Assembly: GCA_035772785.1 (NCBI GenBank)
Contig: JAOCPU010000021.1
Location: forward strand, 62,001 to 126,000
Origin: Phlebiopsis flavidoalba
Lineage: Eukaryota > Basidiomycota > Agaricomycetes > Polyporales > Phanerochaetaceae
DNA length: 64,000 bases
Reading direction: 5' to 3'
The stretch's first letter is position 1, and each line of letters begins with the position of its first letter. Below are positions 11,570 to 22,629 of this stretch, one piece after another. Both the position numbers and the translations under genes were made by a program. The notes under the pieces are model-generated. The model worked only from the letters and a program-made list of their open reading frames with translations, searched no databases and was not told where the DNA came from.

Positions 11570-12013
11570 CGGTCAGCGTTGCCCGCGGCATAAACTCTGT
11601 AGTTTGTACATGTATTCTCAGCTCGCCGATCGCTACCAAAAAATTACTTGCTCATTCTTTTTGCCACTCAGGTGGTATGCCGCTTTCAGGAATTGGTATG
11701 ATGACTTTTGTCGGCTTGAAGCCGCAATCGACCGCGCTGCCCGTATACCCGTCGATGGGCTGACCTCTCGTATTCGGTTTCATTCGATTTGTATAGCAAA
11801 GGCAACGACCCCATGATGAGCCTCTCTGGAAGACAGACGGTTCGAATAGCCGCTGCATCCCAGGGCCGCCCGAGCCCGCCGTCTTCTGCGAATATTTAAC
11901 AGGCCTCTGCAGCGCGATGCAAAGCAGCAGCAACACAAGACACCCACACGCCGAGTGGGTACTTTTTTTACCATCCTCGCGCTCTGGCCCTCACCCGCCG
12001 CGACAGCACAGCG
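11570..12013. other. Intergenic between SSZ1 and the 12.0-kb secreted protein
   Basis: No gene recognised. Around 11890 an AATATTTAA string lies about 120 bases before the next ATG and could be a weak TATA element. Confidence 0.4.
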
Positions 12014-12455
12014 ATGAAACTCACCGCCCTCCTCGCCGCCGCAGCATGCGTACACGCCGCACACGCCCTCGCGTGGGAAGGCGTGTGGGCCGGCCCGCGC
12101 TTGCGACGGGCTCCTGTGGGGCACGAGCGAGCTCACGAACATCACCGCCACGGCGTGCGTCGCGCCGTCGAACGGCCGCTCGGTCAGCTTCGGCTTCGCG
12201 CCGCACGACGCCCCGTGCCCTGCGCGCGTCGCAACCTACAGTGCGCCGGGGTGCACCGGGCGCGCGGGCGTCGCGGATCTGGGCGCATGTTTGGAACTGG
12301 GTGGGGTGCAGTCGTACGAGATCACGTGGTGGGGTGTGAGCGCGAGGGGGTGGGTCGTTGGCGTTGTGGCGCTACAGGAATGGTCTGTCATATCTGGCGG
12401 TGGAAATTTGAAAGGGTCTTCAAGTGTGTGTGCTTCGCGATGGACAACTACGTGA
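12014..12455 (+). CDS. Small secreted cysteine-containing protein (paralogue 1)
   Basis: The ATG at 12014 opens a strong signal peptide (MKLTALLAAAACVHAAHALA). After a one-base frame shift near 12098 the mature part reads ACDGLLWGTSELTNITATAC, then VAPSNGRSVSFGFAPHD, APCPARVATYSAPGCTGRAG and ADLGACLELGGVQSYEITWW. Four or more cysteines are spaced C-x(about 20)-C-x(about 20)-C-x(10)-C-x(10)-C, as expected for a disulphide-bonded effector-like or wall-associated protein. It is clearly related to the minus-strand gene at 49476-49837 (GLLYGSSELVNVTASAC versus GLLWGTSELTNITATAC). The function is unknown. The 3' end is uncertain: the frame stays open to TGA at 12453-12455, but conservation with the paralogue stops about 100 bases earlier. 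Confidence 0.6.
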
Positions 12456-13015
12456 CTGCCCGCCCGATGCAAGAAAGCGCTATTCGCAGTGTGACTCGCG
12501 TGAGGAGTAAAACGTACCAAAACCGCCAACAACTCATGGTTCCTGCGATGCGACTGTGTGCAAGTTTCGTTTGATGTGCATTCTGCGGGAGTTCCTCTGT
12601 GGCCTTTCCTTATGGCAAGTGGCTCCGCTGCACCCGACCACGGCTACTGTTTCTGTGTGAGAGCCTCCATGCGTAGTTCATATGTTCCACAACTACATCA
12701 ACGAGGGCGGCGGCGACGGTTTGAGCGCTGCGCATGGAAACGTCACCCACACGCGTCTCACCGCAGGCTTCCCGTATAGCAATGTTCGAAAAAGGGTGAT
12801 CCCAGGGCCACAGGGCCAAGGTGTCAGGCCTGCGAGGAGGCCAGCTGGCGGACTTGGCCCGGGCAAGATATCAAGCAGTCGAGACTGGGGGGGGGGGGGG
12901 ACGTGAGAGTCACTCATCGTGTATGCTGCTGGCGGCGTCAGAGGACGGACAAGAGAACGCTTGGGATCAACGAGCGCTTTCTCTACAACTTGCACGGAGC
13001 ATCTAGAGATACAAG
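12456..13015. other. Intergenic
   Basis: No gene recognised. Holds a run of about 12 G at 12889-12900. Confidence 0.45.
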
Positions 13016-14751
13016 TCAACTACGCCGCATGCAAGGCAGACGTCCAGGGTACCCTCGACCGCCGCCACCGCCATCCCCCCCCGCCGCCAACGCCGCCCAC
13101 CCACGTCCCGCGCGCATATTCCGCCGCGCCAGCCGCCGCAGCTCGCGCCGCTCCTTCCTCGATAGTGTTCGCACCCTGCTCGGGGCACAGGATACAGAAA
13201 CACATCCGCGCGCGCGCGCAGGCCCCGCGCGGCGCGGTACGGCCGCGTCGGCCGCGTCCACCCGCGCGAACGTCGTCGCGTGGCGGCAGGCACCGCCTCC
13301 GGCGCCCGCGAGGCCTGCCGCCATCCGCATCCTTCCTGCCGCCGGCGCGTTCGAGCGCACGCGTATACAAGCCGGCGCACGCGGCTCGCACAGCGCGCGC
13401 AAGCGGCAGCGGCTCCCAGAGCGCGTCGTGCGCGCACGTGCGCGAACACGTGGTCCCGCGCGCGGCGCACGCGTCCGCGAGCGCCGCGAACGCGCCGGGG
13501 GGGTGTGTCCCGCGGTCGAGCACGACGAGCGCGCGGGGCGCGTGTGCGGCGGCGCGCAGTTTTTGCGCGGGCTGCGGCGGCTGGCGGCGGCGGCGGCGGG
13601 GAAGTCGGAGAGGACGGGCGGGTCCGTCGGGGGCTGTTGTGTACGGGGTGAGGAGCGTGAGGGTGTGCAGCGCGGGGGGGAGGGTGCGCGAGCGCGGTGG
13701 CGGGCGCGGCGTACGCGAGGCCGAGCGTCGCGCTCGCGAGGGCGGGGCATTGCGGGCGGGAGCGCAGGGCATTGATGTGGGAGGGAGGGGAAGCGCGGAG
13801 AGGGCATCTGCACTGTCGCGGGGTCGCCCGGCCAGGAGTGGTGCCCGGTGATGCCGAGGGCAAAGTGGCGCAGCGTGCGCGCGTGGCGCGGAGGATGTCG
13901 GCCGCGAGCTGCTAGCTTGTGCTCCTGGAGCCACCAGACGGGGCGATTTTCGAGGCTCTCGAGGCGCGTGATGTCCGCGCGAGTGCGAGGAGGTCTGCCG
14001 ACCGTGGGGTAGTCGCGCGTGCGCCAGATGGCACGTTCAGATCCAGCTCGATGGGCGAGCTCTTCATGGCGATCGAGGGCGCGTACAGCCATCTGTGAAG
14101 ATACACGGCGGCAGGACGCTCGCTCCGAGAGGCGGCGCGAGCCGCAGCTCGTGCAGGCACCGGCCGCGCCACGACGCGCTGGTAGCGGTCCGGGAAGTAG
14201 TGGAAGGAACTGCGGGCAGTAGATCGCGACGCTCGGCGCGGTGCGGATCGCGGGGTTAACTCGAGCACGTCGAGCACGTCCTCGTCTAGGTGTGTCCATT
14301 TGCGCTATCGAACCACACTTGAGCGCAGGCCGTGTGCCGGGTATGAGCGAGATCCAGTCGTGAGGAGATGGTATGCCTCCCGGGCGGCCCTTGTGGCACA
14401 GGGTGGACGTGGCGGACGAGTCCGCGGAGGTCCTCGCGCGAGGAGAGTTGGTCGTCTGTGCAGGAAGGGTGCCCACGGAGCGCTGGTGTCGAAGCGGATG
14501 GCGCGGTACAGGTTGGAGTGCGCGGGGAGATGCCAGCCTCTACAGGTTAGGGAGGCAGAGAATAGGTCCGCGGGTGGCTGCATCCTGTCGAAGATCGCAT
14601 CAAGCACGTCACGGTTGCACTCTTGCCACGTTGCGGACGGGCGAGGCTGGAAGTTTTCACCGGGTTCCAGTGAGGAGGGCCATGGTTGTCTGACATGTTT
14701 GTTGGGCGAGTTAAAGTCTGCGGTCCTCCGCGAGTCAGCTGTGGACGTCAA
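13016..14751 (-). CDS. F-box domain protein with a probable leucine-rich C-terminal part
   Basis: F-box proteins recruit substrates to SCF ubiquitin ligases. Reading from 14751, the segment CNRDVLDAIFDRMQPPADLF then SASLTCRGWHLPAHSNLYRA matches the F-box consensus (initial acidic/Leu stretch, L/I-x-x-I/L, then L-T/V-C-x-x-W) followed by the Ser-Asn-Leu-Tyr-Arg start typical of agaricomycete F-box proteins. Further on, FDTSAPWAPFL, LENRPVWWLQEH, RTLRHFALGITGHHSWPGD and LHTLTLLTPYTTAPDG read like the helical-repeat part used for substrate binding. The DNA is about 70 percent GC, so long open frames exist in every register and the exact frame after 14000 is uncertain. Several frame changes are needed. 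The substrate cannot be guessed. Confidence 0.6.
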
Positions 14752-15800
14752 TGGGACACGGCGTGCGGAAGAACGTACCGCTGGGGCAAGTTATGCGACA
14801 AGCTCAAGAAGCCAGCCCACCAGCCCGCAGGTACCGACTCTATATACCCCCTGTATGGACCCAGCGGCGGACCATCGGGTCCCGCAAAAGCAGCAAGTGA
14901 GTCAGCCCCAGCACAGTTTGCTTCCGCCTAAGCGCGCGCGTTCGGACGCTTCGTAGCGGACCCCACTTCTTTCCCGCCCCGTCCTGTCCCTTGTGTGCCG
15001 TCGAGGCCTGCGATTCATGAAGGAGAGGTGATGAGGCGGGAGGGTAGACGATTCACGTGGCGTACGTGACCGTGGTTTCTGCCACGGTCACGTGCGTGGT
15101 CGATCAATTTGGATTGGGGGGCGTACTTCGCATTTTCCCACGCCGCTCGCCTTGACATGCCACTGATGCGAGGCAGAGTACGCGCGTGTGAGAAGTGTGG
15201 CATGCTCGCGGGCGTCGTCGGTTAACGCGCTATTGACCGGCGTGCGTAGCGGTAGCCTGACACGCCGCTATCCATCGGACGCGGCGGATGATCGCCCAAC
15301 CACTTCTCATGTTGTAGAGAACCAAACACCGCCTGTGATGTAGAGAAGCCACCTCTCGGGCACAAAACCGACCACTGCGAGACGTTAGGCCGCGATATTA
15401 ATGGAGAGGAGATACGGCAAATGGTCTGCTCCTCTCCCAGAGAGCAAAATTTACTAAAGATGCAGATGAGAATGAGAAATATATGGAGTCGCAATGATGA
15501 GAAACGCGGTATTATATCTGACTCTGTGTTACGGTTGTCTTACCCTATGCTACGGAAAGAGCTGTGGCCTAATTTTCATGGACCACAGCGTGGCCACAGC
15601 ATCCTCTATCATGTAACGCTTATTGTGTAGAAAATAACACGTGGCCCAAGCAAAACATTAGCCACAACAGCCCGCGAGAAGAGCCACCGATGCATTGGCC
15701 ACCAGTCGAGAGTACTTATACAGGCGTTCGCGGTGAGAGATGGAAGGCAAGAAAGACCCCCCTTCGCCCGCCCCCCCCGCCTCCCGCGCCGCGATAACGT
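14752..15800. other. Intergenic with a perfect hairpin
   Basis: No gene recognised. The region includes the perfect inverted repeat listed at 15064-15093 and ends at the left arm of the 15.8-kb palindrome. Confidence 0.45.
15064..15093. repeat. Perfect 12-base inverted repeat
   Basis: ACGTGACCGTGG and its exact reverse complement CCACGGTCACGT are separated by the six bases TTTCTG. Each arm carries a CACGTG-like half, so it could be a dimeric transcription-factor site. It could equally be a DNA hairpin of no function. Confidence 0.75.
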
Positions 15801-16028
15801 CCCACGCGTCGTCGTCCTCAAAGCGCCACACCATCCCGCCGGAGCCGACTCCGACGCATCACGCGACACGACGTCCCTCGCCGGGAACGACGACGACGCG
15901 CCAGACGCCACTCGTTTGCCGCGTCTGTCAGTCGTCGTCCCTGGTGAGGGACGACGTGTTGCGTGACGTGTCGGAGTCGGCTCCGGCACGGGCAGGTCGT
16001 GTGTCGCGTGACGACGCCCGACGCGTGG
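15801..16028. repeat. Long hyphenated palindrome with arms of about 100-110 bases
   Basis: The left arm (15801-15898, starting CCCACGCGTCG) and right arm (15931-16028, ending CGACGCGTGGG) are near-perfect reverse complements. Both carry GCCGGAGCCGACTCCGAC and CGACGTCCCTC or its complement. Inside the spacer, CAGACGC (15902-15908) pairs with GCGTCTG (15921-15927), leaving a loop of about 12 bases. Both strands therefore encode the same peptide string (PEPTPT-HATRRPSPGTTT), which shows the symmetry independently. Possible origins are a miniature inverted-repeat element or a fold-back duplication; no target-site duplication was found by eye. Confidence 0.85.
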
Positions 16029-16805
16029 GGGATTATCGGGGCGGAGGCGCGGCGCGCGCGAACACCCGACAGCGGGCGCCCTAGAAGTCGACGACCCCGC
16101 CGTCCAGCAACCCCAGGACAAGAAAGCGCGGCCCGGGAGGAGAACAACTCGATTGCGGAGGCGGGCGACGGTGTGGTGGGGAAGCGGAGGAGGGTGTAGC
16201 CCCAGCAACGGCGTAGATGGGCAAGCGAGCGTGCAATCTGCTGGAAGGAGTCTCTCAATGATAAATGGATGTATTTTTTACTCGGAGTCAAATCATGGAT
16301 GTTCAGCATGAGCTCGGAGGAATGGGGGCGCACTGAGGTGTTCTCAGTCGCTGGTATGGCGCGTATGCGAGTAGTAGACGACACGGAATAAAAGCTAGCA
16401 TGCGGAGTGGTTGTCGGCGTGAAATTGGTAGTCTGCCGCCAAGCTTGCACCGCGACAGGCGCATCAATTCGACGTTCGGACAATAATGCGCTATCGAGAG
16501 ACGCTGGGCTACCACGGCGACCAATGTCTCGCGCACTCTCTCGCGAGATTTTTCCGCAGCGGCGAAGATGGCGACGCGGACGTTATGTTCGCTTGTACAC
16601 CACAAATATTCAGTACAAAAGCAGAGATAAAAGAAATCCGTTTCACTTGAGATCTAATAGCCCTCTAGGCTTACCCTCTCATCCTCGCACCCTCATCCCA
16701 AACCCCACCCTCCCACACCCTCATCCAAAGCCTATCTCCCACACCCACACCCACCCACCCACTCACGCCTCCACCATCCACACCCACAACCCGCCCTACA
16801 CACAA
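16029..16805. other. Intergenic with a CCCACA-rich pyrimidine tract
   Basis: No gene recognised. From about 16670 to 16830 the plus strand is mostly C, A and T in CCCACA/CCCATCC-like units (a simple-sequence tract that runs into the 3' end of the minus-strand P450 gene). Confidence 0.5.
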
Positions 16806-19311
16806 TCAGCCCCGCCCGCTCAAAACACAAAGAGCAGCACGCACCTCGACAAACATCGTCAAATGCGAACTATACCGCACGCGCTCGCCCCACGCCGGCG
16901 GCGGCACCACTGAGGGCGGCACAGCGAGCGTGAAGGCGCGGGAAGCGCTGCAGGAGGCGCACGAGCATGAACGAGACCTCGTTGTACGCGAACTAGGCGG
17001 CGTTTTTGTGAGTTGAAGAAGGAAGAGGGGAAGGAGGAGGAGAGTACCTGCTGCCCGAGGCAGATGCGCGGGCCGGCGTTGAACGGGAGGAAGATGAACG
17101 GGCGCGGGGTGAGGTACGTCCCGAGGCGGGCGTCGAGGAAGCGCGCGGGGTCGAATGTGCCGGCTGCGCGGGGTGTGAGTACGCAGTGCGGGTCAAGGGA
17201 CAGGGTACGCACCGTCGGGGGCCCCAGAGGTCCGTGCGCCGGTGCATGACGTAGACGGAGTAGATGAGCCGTGCGCCGGCGGGGATGTACACGGGTGGGC
17301 CGCTGGGGGTTGTGGCGGGCCAGACAGAGGGTTTTGTTGCGTAGCGGACGTTGAAGGGGCTAGGTCTGTGTGTTAGAAAGCGGAACAGTGGTAGAGTAGG
17401 CTGGACGTACACGGGTGTGGTAGAGCCGAAGAACCTCTGCATATGTAGCGTCAGCACGATATGTTCCAGGCGCACGGAATAGCACTCACCGTTGATGAAT
17501 GCCCGCAAATACTTCATCTCGCGGATATCCTCGTACGTGGGCCTGCGCATGCTGACGCGTTGCAGGATCTCCTCGCGGAGACGGTCACAGATGTCCGGAT
17601 GCTCGGCGAGCATGTACAACCGCGGACGTCAGCGTCGAAGCGGTCTGCACACCCTTCAGCCCATTTCAGAAGCAGGGTACACGCACACACGCACCGTATC
17701 CCTTCCCGCTAACAGAATATTCAAAGTCTCATCCTTAATAATCGCAGCATCTAACCCAGAATCAGCCATGCCTCACCACACACAACGCACGCTTACCATC
17801 CGTGAGCTCAACAAGATGCCCAAGCAGCGTCTCCTCCTCACCCGCCTTCTCCCGCGTCACCTCGCTCTTGCGCCGGAGCGCATCCTCGACGATCGGCCCG
17901 ATAAACGCGTCGATGGCGCCCATGTCCGCGCGCACCTTGTCCCGCCAGAACTCGGTCAGCGGCCACGCGCCGCCCCAGCGCCCGCGCCGCGCTGTGCGCA
18001 TCTGCGCGCGCAACAAGGCCTTCGCGAAGTCGTCTGCGGGCGCGAAGCCGTCTGCGGATGCTGCGGCTGCGGCGGTGGAGGAGGCGCGCGAGTTGGGCGG
18101 AGGTGCCGGGTGGGTAGGGCAACCCTGCGCCGAGCGAGCGGACGTCGACGCCGAAGAGGAAGGACGTCGCGGAGTCGAGGGTGAAGCGCGAGACGAGGTC
18201 CTGCGCGGTGTAAGCGGCGCGGTTTGTGATGCGGGGTGGGTTGCGGCGTACCTGCCAGTCTATGGGTGGCCTTCGCGGCACGGAGGCGGGATGTGGCGAG
18301 GGTGAGCGCTGCGTCGGCGTGCCTTGAGGTGTCGTGTTAGCTGTCTGGGCTGGGAATGGCATGCGTCGGGGGCTTACGCGTCGAAGATGTCGAAAGTGGG
18401 AACTGCGGTCTTTGCTGAAGAAGGGGCGCGTCACGCCGCGGTGGAAATCTGCGTGAGCGGAGGTGTCAGAGTGTCACAGAAGGGCGCGAAGTTGTGGCAG
18501 AACGATGCCTACTTCCACATTTCGCCGTCCGAGTTGAAACACCGCCGGTACCCAGCAAGGATGAAAATTGAAGACTGCAATTCAGATCGCCTGCATGGAG
18601 GCCTGGATGAGTAACGAATAAGATTTACTTATGACGGACACTCTGACACCTTTTAGAAGCTGCTGAAGTCTGTCGCGAGGACTCGCTGGCATGCGTGCGC
18701 AGGGTGAGGCATTTAACCGAATAATAGGCTGAGGGTATCAAGTACCTTTAATGTATTCTGGCTCACTAGTCATTAATCTAACAGCAGGGTGAGTAGAATA
18801 CGCGTGCAGAAGGCTTGACTAGAGCTTACCCGATCGTCGAAGAAAAGCCGAAAAAGTTGTAGACACCCCCGTACTCATCGAGCCACTTTGTCTGGCGATA
18901 ACCTAAGATGGCACACAGTCAGATTCGACCCAGACTACGAAAGTAAAAGGTTGACGCACCCATCCTGTGGTTCTTTTTGTCTCCCCGAATTTGCCTGAGT
19001 ACATCAATCCCTCCGGGCCAATTGGACTTGACTCGCGGCGGCAGTACAGCTCCCAAGCGCGCCGCATCCTTTCTCTTCGTGTACTCTGCAATCTGCCGCT
19101 TACGACCAATCTAGAGGGATAAGGAGCGTCCTGCAAGAGTAAAAGCCGCCATATCGAGAGCCCGTATCCGAGCGCGTATTGGGGTGTTTTTGCGAGCACG
19201 AACGTCGCCGCTGGCAGGATGCAGAGCCTGGGTAGTTTCCTGAGTAGGAATCGTAGTCCTGGACACTTGGGATAACGTGTCTAGCGTAGGCATCCTCGGG
19301 GTGACTGGCAA
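16806..19311 (-). CDS. Cytochrome P450, CYP63-like monooxygenase
   Basis: A membrane-anchored haem monooxygenase of the endoplasmic reticulum. Reading from the ATG at 19311: MPTLDTLSQVSRTTIPTQET; an anchor region KLPRLCILPAATFVLAKTPQ; RKRQIAEYTKRKDAARLGAV; LPPRVKSNWPGGIDVLRQI; WLDEYGGVYNFFGF near 18880; VLATDFSSF; GVFNSDGEMWK near 18520; FHRGVTRPFFSKDR; NRAAYTAQDLVSRFTLDSAT; SFLFGVDVRSL; WPLTEFWRDKVRADMGAIDA; the I-helix AGRDT/TAS split by an intron near 17700; YMLAEHPDICDRLREEIL; EMKYLRAFIN then EVLRLY (ExxR) near 17440; SPFNVRYATKPSVW; IPAGARLIYSVYVMHRRTDL; and the haem loop FLPFNAGPRICLGQQ near 17051-17090, then FAYNEVSFMLVRLLQRF and the stop at 16806. The PFNVR-, W-x-x-A and MHRRTDLWGP strings match CYP63-type P450s known from Phanerochaete, linked to alkane and xenobiotic oxidation. 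About ten short introns and several frame breaks. The substrate is unknown. Confidence 0.93.
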
Positions 19312-19964
19312 TCGTAGAAAGGGGTCTAGCGAGACATGGATGCTGCTGTGTCATCGTCCCCCATCGTGGTACTTATGGCCGTCTCTCACACGCAGCGCGC
19401 AGCTTGATGGCGCATCATTGTCTGAATGTCGGGTTGATGCGCTCAAGCTTGACGCCAGAATACCGCCGATCGGTTCGGTGGGCGCATACGGGTTTGAATT
19501 TGCGCGTTGACCGGGACCACTGAATACTCCTTGATTACTGGGACAGAACTCGCGATATACTCTCTATTTCGATGTAGTTTGTGATGATATACGTGTGTTC
19601 ACTTCTACTACTAATTTTCTCTCCCACATCGCTGTAATTGACATGCCAAGCAGCAGTGAGATGTACGCGCGTCGCGTTCGCTGGCGGATCCTTCGATACC
19701 AGACCTACCCCCAGACAAGTGAGTGCTCCTCTGGAATGCATTAACTGATGATGATTTTTATACAATAACGGTACAACACGACAAATCAATAGTACGGTAC
19801 AGCGCATCGGGCCGGAACGCACTAGAATGCTGCGGTAAGCCCCCAGAGCCGTTATCTGGCAGAGCTCACACTCAGCGTATAAAATTTAGACTTGGAAGAG
19901 GATTATAGATATATCTGTCCCACATCTTGCACATTTCTTTCTGGCGTATCGCAGGCCAGCTCGT
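19312..19964. other. Intergenic
   Basis: No gene recognised between the 5' ends or flanks of two minus-strand genes. It should hold the P450 promoter, but no TATA box is evident. Confidence 0.45.
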
Positions 19965-21062
19965 TCACTTACTCATTCGCAGGCTACATACTTCTGCGCT
20001 TGACTACCATCCGAGGATAGTCGGCTTTTCATCCATATCCATGTCCAAAATCGTCTTCCTCTCGGCCGCGCTTCTTCATCTGAGGCCGCTGGACGACATC
20101 AGGCGCGACATACTGGACTGAGTTTGTCGCCATATCAATCTCACACACACGTCCATCCTCTCTCCTTCTGACTCTGCGAAGCCACTGTCGGCCGACGAGG
20201 AACTCGAAGTATACTGGGGACTAAAGCCCCTTGAACGCACACCTCTGAGGTCGTCTCAACTCTCTTAACGTCCAGCCACCTCATCTTCTCCGTCATGAAG
20301 TCAATCTCGGATAAGCCGAATGGAAGCGACCGTGTCCATCCTCAGCCCCTTACGCAGACGACTGTCTTCGCCTTGCTCAACGGCAACGCTTGGTGCTCAG
20401 AGCGTCACAAGGTCGTCGAACGATGCAGCAGACCGGCGTGCCGCAGAGGCTCCAGCGGAGTGGGACACATCCTCCTCATTTTTCTCCCGTGCGAGCGACG
20501 TTGCTTTCGTCTTGGCGGCGAGCTGTCTAGAGAAACAAGCTCGGTCGGTATATGCGTAAGGAGAGTATCATTGCTTCCACACTCTGTCGAACTCAATTTG
20601 TCTCAGGGCATGTTTCCGGTCTCTCTCCAGTCTGTAGCTGACGGTTTTATCAGCACCAAGTCCGATGTGAACATAGTACGGTTCGTCTCACTTTTGAAAT
20701 ATGTGTCTTTTGAGCTCAATCGTAGCTCAGCACCGGACTGTACGATGATCATGAGCATTCTGCACAGAAGACGCCCCACAAGAAACGCACGCGTTCGTGT
20801 AGTCGATCGCCGGCGGTCCTTCACACACAACAGCTATCGCGGAGCAGGTCCATAGTTCCCTATCGGCGACATACCCCGCTACCCTATGCACGAAGCCGCG
20901 ACTTTACACCACTCAATAAACAACAGCAAAACCGCTTGGAAGAGTTTGGGTGAAGACGTACTGTTCGCCCTTTGCACGACGCGTATAGGCCATCTCCAGC
21001 CCGCCCTCCGGATTATCAACCTCGAGGCCTAGCGTCGCCTGGACTTCCGGCGCATCTTCCAT
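19965..21062 (-). CDS. Unidentified minus-strand protein gene, coding-like in several exons
   Basis: Not recognised as any family. Two blocks look truly coding. Near 21062 the frame reads MEDAPEVQATLGLEVDNPEG, GLEMAYTRRAKGEQYVFTQT, LPSGFAVVY. Near 20200-20030 it reads YFEFLVGRQWLRRVRRREDG, RVCEIDMATNSVQYVAPDVV, QRPQMKKRGREEDD, and after one frame change MDEKPTILGW. Between them lies SLAREKNEEDVSHSAGASAA and FDDLVTL. The later part is basic then acidic, with a KKRGREEDD string that could be a nuclear localisation signal. A GTAAGTG donor near 19970 suggests the gene may continue to lower coordinates. Compared with neighbouring frames, the residue mix is protein-like and not Arg/Pro-dominated. 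Alternative: two unrelated short genes. Confidence 0.4.
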
Positions 21063-21677
21063 GTTCGAGTCATCAGTCGATTGTGTCCTCCGAGTGTGCG
21101 TAGGACTTCACACAGCCCTCCATAGGTCTAAAACCCGAGTCAGCATCGTTCTCGCCACAGGATGTCCCCGCTTACGCTTGGTCAATGTCCATGCCTTGCA
21201 TTGGATAATCTCGTGCGGCGGCCACAGGGCTGGCGCGTGCGACGGTGCGGCGGCAAGAGCCACGGGAGATTGAGTTGGTGTACATGGTAGTGGTTGGGAA
21301 GAGGCGCGTGGTCGGCGGATTCGGAGGAGCTTTTGAAGACGTACACGCGAGCGGGTGGCCAATGTGGCTGGCTTGCGTGGGTGATGGCTGGCCTCCTCCT
21401 TCCTTTTGACTAGGAACGTGTGGTCTGGGTGGCCTAGAAATTCGTGAAGCCGGCACGACCGGTGAGACGCCCCACCTCGAAGCGTATTGCATAACTCATA
21501 TCCTTAGCAGATTTAGGCTGCAGGCGATACAGTATATTCCAAGTCATCTCGGGTACATTCCGCTCTGGCTCGTGCTACGCCCAAGGCGTCCTCTCTCGTC
21601 TAAGCTCGTGACAGTGACAAAACAATCTCCAAACCCTATTGCCCGTTCCTCCAAAAGTGAAAAAAAAAAAAAAAGCA
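21063..21677. other. Intergenic with a 15-base A run
   Basis: No gene recognised. A run of about 15 A lies at 21660-21674, just after the 3' end of the next minus-strand gene, and could mark a poly(A)-associated or slippage-prone site. Confidence 0.4.
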
Positions 21678-21959
21678 TCACGTCCCCGACCTCGTATGCA
21701 AAGTCCTGCAGCTCCCATCGTTGTAAATCACCGATGCTGCAGTCGACGGTGCCGCTGTGCGAGAAGTTGATCGATACGCGCCCTCACTGCATTCGATGCA
21801 GTGCACTCGGTGCCGATGGTGACGTCCGTGCCGTAGTTGTTGACCGCGCTGTGGCAGTCCTCGCCGTAGAACTGCTGCCAGTTACAAAACGGCAAAAAAA
21901 AGGCGGGAGTCGGGCTGGGGCGAGGGCGAGGAGGGCGATGGTGGTGGTTGCGTTCTCAT
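21678..21959 (-). CDS. Small secreted cysteine-containing protein (paralogue 2, damaged)
   Basis: The ATG at 21959 is followed, after a one-base shift, by a hydrophobic signal-like stretch ATTTIALLALAPARL. The mature part reads FCNWQQFYGEDCHSAVNN, YGTDVTIGTECTASNA and, after another shift, INFSHSGTVDCSIGDLQ then QDFAYEVGDVM. Four cysteines are spaced like those of the neighbouring gene at 22630-22934: an aromatic-G-x-x-C opening, a C before a loop, then I-x-F-x(5)-C. Probably a diverged member of the same small secreted protein family. Three frame corrections are needed, so it may be a pseudogene. Confidence 0.42.
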
Positions 21960-22629
21960 GATCGTATTTGTAGGCTGTGTGGTTTGTGTTAGAAGTGCTG
22001 TGGAAGGTGAAAGTGGACTTCGCCTTGTTTGAGGTGCAAGTGTGGTTGCTTGAAAAATGATTGCTCAACGCCGCATGGTAATAGATATGGTCTCGAAGTG
22101 CACGGTCCCCGTACGGCAGACCTTGGGAGACAGTACTAGTGCTCAAACCTTTCCACTCGCAAAGCCGCACCAGTTAGCATATAGTACCTTCATCTAGATC
22201 TTTGCATTGAGGTGGATGCGTACAAGCGGGCTACACTGCCCGTCAACGCACATCGGATCGCTTTTCATAGGTCGTAACGCCCGTTCAACGCGCTTACTAT
22301 GTGGCGTGGGCTGATCTGGAGGTGTGAGCACGTGGACACTATGCGCGGTTAGGTTGTGCAGCGGGACGGAGACAAGGCCGGCCGCTGGGAAAAGTCTTTG
22401 CGAGGCGACAACAAAACTTTTTGGCAGCACTGCTAAAGTCGGATTAACTGGTATTGGCGCGATTGGAATGCTCAATGTACCGCTGGTACGTAAATTCACT
22501 AGCCAGAAGTATGGACACTTCAAATAGGGTCAATCAAGTCGATAGCGATGAACTTTATACACATAAAATGACCATGCATTGAGCAGAATACATAGGTCAT
22601 AACTTGGAGATCCTCTCTGGCCCCGAGAC
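21960..22629. other. Intergenic between two minus-strand secreted-protein genes
   Basis: No gene recognised. The region upstream of 21959 should hold the promoter of paralogue 2, but no clear TATA box is seen. Confidence 0.4.

Noticed and set aside
13016..14476. A 486-residue open frame on the minus strand taken at face value
   Set aside because: Most of it is Arg/Pro/Ala-rich artefact in about 70 percent GC DNA. The true F-box reading changes frame several times, so the single long frame is not the protein.
16670..16830. CCCACA-rich tract as a telomere-like or CRISPR-like array
   Set aside because: Units are irregular in length and sequence and no spacer pattern exists. It is simple-sequence DNA.
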